64,000 nt of DNA from Mucilaginibacter terrae (GTDB lineage Bacteria; Bacteroidota; Bacteroidia; Sphingobacteriales; Sphingobacteriaceae), in the NCBI RefSeq assembly GCF_031951985.1, contig NZ_JAVLVU010000001.1, forward strand, positions 3,906,001-3,970,000, in the 5' to 3' direction. Below, piece after piece: positions 60,792 to 64,000 of this stretch. The first letter of the stretch is position 1; every line of letters begins with the position of its first letter. The position numbers and the translations under genes were made by a program. The notes beneath the pieces were generated by a model, which worked only from the letters and a program-made list of their open reading frames with translations, was not told the origin of the DNA and did not search any database.

Positions 60792-62873
60792 ATGAAAAAA
60801 ATATTTATTACACTTACCGCAGCGTGTTTGCTCCAAACCGTTTACGCGCAGGTAGACCGTAACCGCCTGCCTGCTCCAGGCCCTGCACCGGTTATATCAA
60901 TTAAAGACCCTGTTACTTATAAACTGCCTAACGGTATTACCTTACTGGTTGTTGAAGACCATAAATTACCGCAGGTTTCGGCCAGTTTTTACGTGGATGC
61001 AGGTCCGGTTTTCGAAGGCAAAAAAGCGGGCGTGTATAGCCTGATGGGCCAGATGTTAAACGAAGGCACCACTGTTTTAACCAAAGCTCAGTTTGACGAA
61101 GCTGTTGATAAATTAGGTGCCGATGTAAACCTTTCGGCATCGGGCGGTAATGTGAATGCATTAACCCGTTATTTCCCTGAAGCATTTGCATTAATGAGCC
61201 AGGCTATTCAAAAACCGGCTTTTAAAAACGAGTCATTTGAGAAACTGCGTTCGCAAACCTTAACCGGTATTAAAAGCAACGAGCGTAACGTAAAAGCAGT
61301 TTCGGGCCAGGTAGTAAAAGCCTTATTATATGGTAAAAAAAGCCCAATGGGCGAGTTTGTTACCGAAGAAACGGTTAAAGGCTTAACCCTTGCCGATATT
61401 AAGGCTACCTACGCTAAATACATCACACCGTCAAGATCATACTTAACCATTATTGGTGATATTAAACCTGCTGATGCTAAAAAGTTAGTAGACAAAGCAT
61501 TTTTAAACTGGAAAGGTGCTCCGCTTACTTTACCGGTATTAGCCAATGCCGCTAACCCTGTAAAAACCGAGGTTGATGTAATTGATATGCCTAACGCTGT
61601 GCAATCAGAAATTACGGTTACCAACCTCATCAACCTTAAAATGAGCGACCCTGATTTCTTTGCTGTAAAACTGGCAAACGTAATTTTAGGTGGTGGTTCT
61701 GAAGCATACCTGTTTAAATCGTTACGCGAGAAACGTGGCTTCACTTATGGAGCTTATTCACAAGTAGGTAGCGGCAGGTTCCAAACTTCGTTTAGCGCAA
61801 CTGCTGCAGTGCGTACCGCAAAAACAGATAGCGCTATTAACGAGTTTGTAACCCAGATTAACCGCATGCGTAATGAGCCGGTTACTGCCGAGGATTTGAA
61901 AAATGCAAAAGCCATGTACAACGGATCATTTGCATTAGGTATGGAAGATGCCTCAAACACGGCATCTTATGCACGCAATATTTTAATTAATGGTTTGCCA
62001 AAAGATTATTACCGCACTTACCTGCAAAAACTTAATGCAGTAACAGCGGCCGATGTTCAGCGTGTGGCTAAAAAGTATTTCAATACCGGTAACACCCGTG
62101 TAATTGTGGTTGGTAATGCCTCGCAGTTTATGGACGGCGTTAAAAAATTGCCTTACCCGGTTAAAATGTACGACCGTAACGCCGACCCTGTGGTTGAAGG
62201 TGCAGCTGCACCTGTACTGGCAGGTATAAAAGCTTCTACCGTATTTAGTGATTACATTACGGCATCAGGCGGTGCTGCCGAGCTTAAAAAGATCAAAACT
62301 ATCACGATTACCAGCAGTATGCAAATGCAGGGCATGCCATTAAGCGTTCAGCAAAAGTACATGGCTCCAAACTGGGAAATGATGACCTTGTCGATGAATG
62401 GCAACGTGGTTGTAAAAAGCGCTTTTAACGGTACTGTTGGTTACCAAACACAAATGGGTAACAAAACCGAAATGACCGCTGCCGAAATTAAAGATAAAAA
62501 CGCCATTACAGGCTTATTTGAGCAGTTAGATTACCTGAGCAACCCCGCTTTTAAATCAGAAGTAAAGGGTGTTGAAAAAATTAACGGAGCTAATGCTTAC
62601 AAAGTAGCCATTACATCGCCAACCGGTAAAATCAGTACCGAATACTACGATGTAACCAGCAAATTGTTGGTACGTAAAGAATCAACCGAGACAAAAGGCA
62701 CAGCCACCACCCAAACCACTACCGATTTAGGTAGCTACAAAAAAGTAGGTGCTATAATGTTCCCGTTTGCGCAAACCTTAACCATTAGCGCAGGTGGCCA
62801 GCAACAGGTTTTAGAGATGAAAGTAAGTGACGTTAAGTTTAATGAAGGCGTAACCGCCGAAGATTTTAAATAA
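60792..62873 (+). CDS. M16 peptidase-like partner without zinc motif, fused to a LolA-like C-terminal domain
   Basis: 693 aa. Signal peptide ending TVYAQ. Two M16 half-domains (~40-470), but the zinc motif position reads GVYSLMGQMLNEGT, so HXXEH is missing and this should be a structural partner. The motif REKRGFTYGAYSQVGSG, typical of M16 partners, is intact. Residues ~480-693 resemble a lipoprotein-carrier (LolA-like) beta-sheet domain (KTITITSSMQMQGMPLSVQQ). A terminator follows the gene. Confidence 0.9.
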   Translation: MKKIFITLTAACLLQTVYAQVDRNRLPAPGPAPVISIKDPVTYKLPNGITLLVVEDHKLPQVSASFYVDAGPVFEGKKAGVYSLMGQMLNEGTTVLTKAQFDEAVDKLGADVNLSASGGNVNALTRYFPEAFALMSQAIQKPAFKNESFEKLRSQTLTGIKSNERNVKAVSGQVVKALLYGKKSPMGEFVTEETVKGLTLADIKATYAKYITPSRSYLTIIGDIKPADAKKLVDKAFLNWKGAPLTLPVLANAANPVKTEVDVIDMPNAVQSEITVTNLINLKMSDPDFFAVKLANVILGGGSEAYLFKSLREKRGFTYGAYSQVGSGRFQTSFSATAAVRTAKTDSAINEFVTQINRMRNEPVTAEDLKNAKAMYNGSFALGMEDASNTASYARNILINGLPKDYYRTYLQKLNAVTAADVQRVAKKYFNTGNTRVIVVGNASQFMDGVKKLPYPVKMYDRNADPVVEGAAAPVLAGIKASTVFSDYITASGGAAELKKIKTITITSSMQMQGMPLSVQQKYMAPNWEMMTLSMNGNVVVKSAFNGTVGYQTQMGNKTEMTAAEIKDKNAITGLFEQLDYLSNPAFKSEVKGVEKINGANAYKVAITSPTGKISTEYYDVTSKLLVRKESTETKGTATTQTTTDLGSYKKVGAIMFPFAQTLTISAGGQQQVLEMKVSDVKFNEGVTAEDFK

Positions 62874-62896
62874 GAAGTTCTTGCTTAATAATTAGC

Positions 62897-62932
62897 AAAG
62901 CGGCTGTTCAGTAATTGAGCAGCCGCTTTTTT
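62897..62932 (+). terminator. Intrinsic terminator after the M16 pair
   Basis: AAAGCGGCTG (62897-62906) pairs with CAGCCGCTTT (62920-62929), followed by TTTTT. The stem is GC-rich and the position just after the stop codon is typical. The remaining 63-bp-to-260-bp stretch to 63193 holds no gene. Confidence 0.85.
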
Positions 62933-63193
62933 GTTGTCAGCCATTATTGTTTAGAACGGGGTATTTGTATCACCTTTTGCTCATATTTCCTTTTACCATG
63001 CTACCTGCCTACTGCCAATAAAGTATAAAAGCGTGCTAACATGCTACAAATACGAATAGTAATTTGCTGTAATTTCGAATGAGGTTTATATCCTCCCAAT
63101 AACCTGAGTTTTAAAGCTACACAATATTTAAACCGGCGATGTTTTTTTAAGGATAATGATTGTGTTTAGCTGCCTTTTAGTTGACTTACGTAA
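62933..63193. promoter_or_regulatory. Upstream region of the rhamnosidase gene
   Basis: This 261-bp AT-rich stretch, beginning right after the terminator, contains no open frame and must hold the promoter of the next gene. TAATTTG near 63060-63066 is a possible -7-like element; nothing else is assignable. Confidence 0.35.
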
Positions 63194-64000
63194 ATGAAAT
63201 ACAATATTTTGAGTATAAAGCGTTTAAACCGCTGGGCTTTTGCTGTAATAGGTTTGATAGTTATTTTTGGCAGCGAAGTACAAGCCCAAACCAAAGCCAC
63301 CTGGATTTGGTACCCCGGCGATTACGAGATTTGGTTAAGCAATAAAATGCAGAACCGCCGTACCGAACGCGGCTCGTTCTTCCCGCCGTTCTGGAAGCTC
63401 GACAGCCATTATGTGTTGATTGATTTTCATAAAGATTACAACATTGCATCGGCAGAAGAAGCTGAGATAGCGGTTGAAGGTCAATATAATTTGAAGATAG
63501 ATGGCAAGGCTGTTGCAGGTTATCCTAAAAAGATAACGCTGCCTGCCGGTAAGCATCGTATTAGCCTAAAGGTTTATAACCAGGGTGCCGTACCAGCGGT
63601 GTTCGTGAAAAGCGCCCACGTGGTAACGGATAATACATGGCAGGTAACTTTTGAAGATAAGGAATGGATAGATGCATCGGGCAAAACATCGGATATATCG
63701 GCCACGCAATACTTACAAGCAGGTTCATGGAACTTTAACGAGGCCAATACCTCGCCATCGGCGTTCCGTTTGCCGGTTAAGCCTATACAAGCGGTTGCTA
63801 AAGACAAAAAAGCCAACTCCATATTTGTTGATTTTGGTAAAGAAACCTTCGGCTTCGTAAAGCTGCATGGCGTTAAAGGCAAGGGCAATATTACGCTATA
63901 CTTTGGCGAAAGCAAGGAAGAAGCCATGAGCCTTACCGGCGGCGAGCTGGTGGATAAGTTTGAGGTTAACCAGCCCGAAAGTTCTGACATTACTTTTGAA
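63194..64000 (+). CDS. Alpha-L-rhamnosidase (GH78-like), 5' part, cut by window edge
   Basis: 269 codons from ATG 63194 to the window end. Signal peptide (LNRWAFAVIGLIVIFGSEVQ, then AQ). The N-terminal carbohydrate-binding-like part has TKATWIWYPGDYEIWLSNKM and RRTERGSFFPPFWKLDSHYV, followed by a beta-sandwich with IFVDFGKETFGFVKLHGVKG, typical of Bacteroidota alpha-L-rhamnosidases. The catalytic barrel lies beyond the window. It would release L-rhamnose from plant or bacterial glycans. Confidence 0.8.
   Translation, partial: MKYNILSIKRLNRWAFAVIGLIVIFGSEVQAQTKATWIWYPGDYEIWLSNKMQNRRTERGSFFPPFWKLDSHYVLIDFHKDYNIASAEEAEIAVEGQYNLKIDGKAVAGYPKKITLPAGKHRISLKVYNQGAVPAVFVKSAHVVTDNTWQVTFEDKEWIDASGKTSDISATQYLQAGSWNFNEANTSPSAFRLPVKPIQAVAKDKKANSIFVDFGKETFGFVKLHGVKGKGNITLYFGESKEEAMSLTGGELVDKFEVNQPESSDITFE

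Noticed and set aside
1..64000. CRISPR arrays, rRNA operons or complete tRNA genes
   Set aside because: No regularly spaced repeat series and no complete tRNA or rRNA sequence was seen anywhere in the window.

Overview
The window comes from a Bacteroidota genome, most likely family Sphingobacteriaceae (Mucilaginibacter/Pedobacter type). The signs are three SusC/SusD-era traits (two SusC/SusD loci, a hybrid two-component sensor, TANNTTTG-type promoter elements), LytS/LytTR regulation, AT-rich intergenic DNA without strong Shine-Dalgarno sites, and ordinary soil-Bacteroidota housekeeping genes at the right end. The genus is inferred from protein style only; no database search was possible.

Layout. 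(1) 1-11.8 kb is a mobile, AT-rich accessory region. It holds the end of an IS21-type element, a MobC-like mobilization gene next to a hairpin-rich oriT-like stretch, a tightly packed four-gene minus-strand operon (AlkB-like dioxygenase, compact SF1 helicase, unknown 541-aa protein, helical protein with a SAM-methyltransferase domain), a frameshifted N6-adenine DNA methyltransferase with a small partner gene, and a decayed tyrosine recombinase. (2) 11.8-28.7 kb is a fructan (probably levan) utilization locus organised like the Bacteroides thetaiotaomicron BT1754-BT1765 locus: fructose-type hybrid sensor, MFS importer, fructokinase, SusC, SusD, DUF4960 surface glycan-binding protein and three GH32 enzymes. 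(3) 28.7-31.5 kb contains gene remnants and a GC-richer LuxR/acyltransferase pair that looks foreign. (4) 31.5-33.1 kb is an intact tyrosine recombinase; with its upstream DNA it is an approximately 1.08-kb direct repeat of the decayed copy, so the two copies bracket the fructan locus. (5) 33.3-46.3 kb is a RiPP (modified peptide) island: 64-aa GG-leader precursor with two CX4C motifs, radical SAM/SPASM enzyme, C39-peptidase ABC exporter, a 57-aa membrane protein, an outer-membrane barrel protein, two LytTR regulators, a LytS-like kinase, a full-length LanB-type dehydratase with no LanC, and a cysteine-free Ser/Thr-rich 50-aa peptide. (6) 46.8-55.2 kb is a second glycan locus: AraC regulator, SusC, SusD, GH29 fucosidase, RhaM-type mutarotase. 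(7) 55.4-64 kb has housekeeping-like genes (metallophosphoesterase, RibD-C reductase, pseudouridine synthase, paired M16 peptidases) and the start of an alpha-L-rhamnosidase.

How it fits together. The fructan genes form a sense-bind-cut-import-phosphorylate chain for fructose polymers. The RiPP island combines two maturation chemistries (radical SAM and LanB) with an exporter/leader peptidase and peptide-pheromone-like regulators, and is the best candidate for a new system. The AlkB-helicase-unknown-methyltransferase operon is a second candidate, since it sits among mobile genes beside a DNA methyltransferase and carries a palindrome in its promoter. Several small genes were found by direct reading (42063-42215 and 33337-33510, both minus), as were two homopolymer frameshifts that split the methyltransferase.
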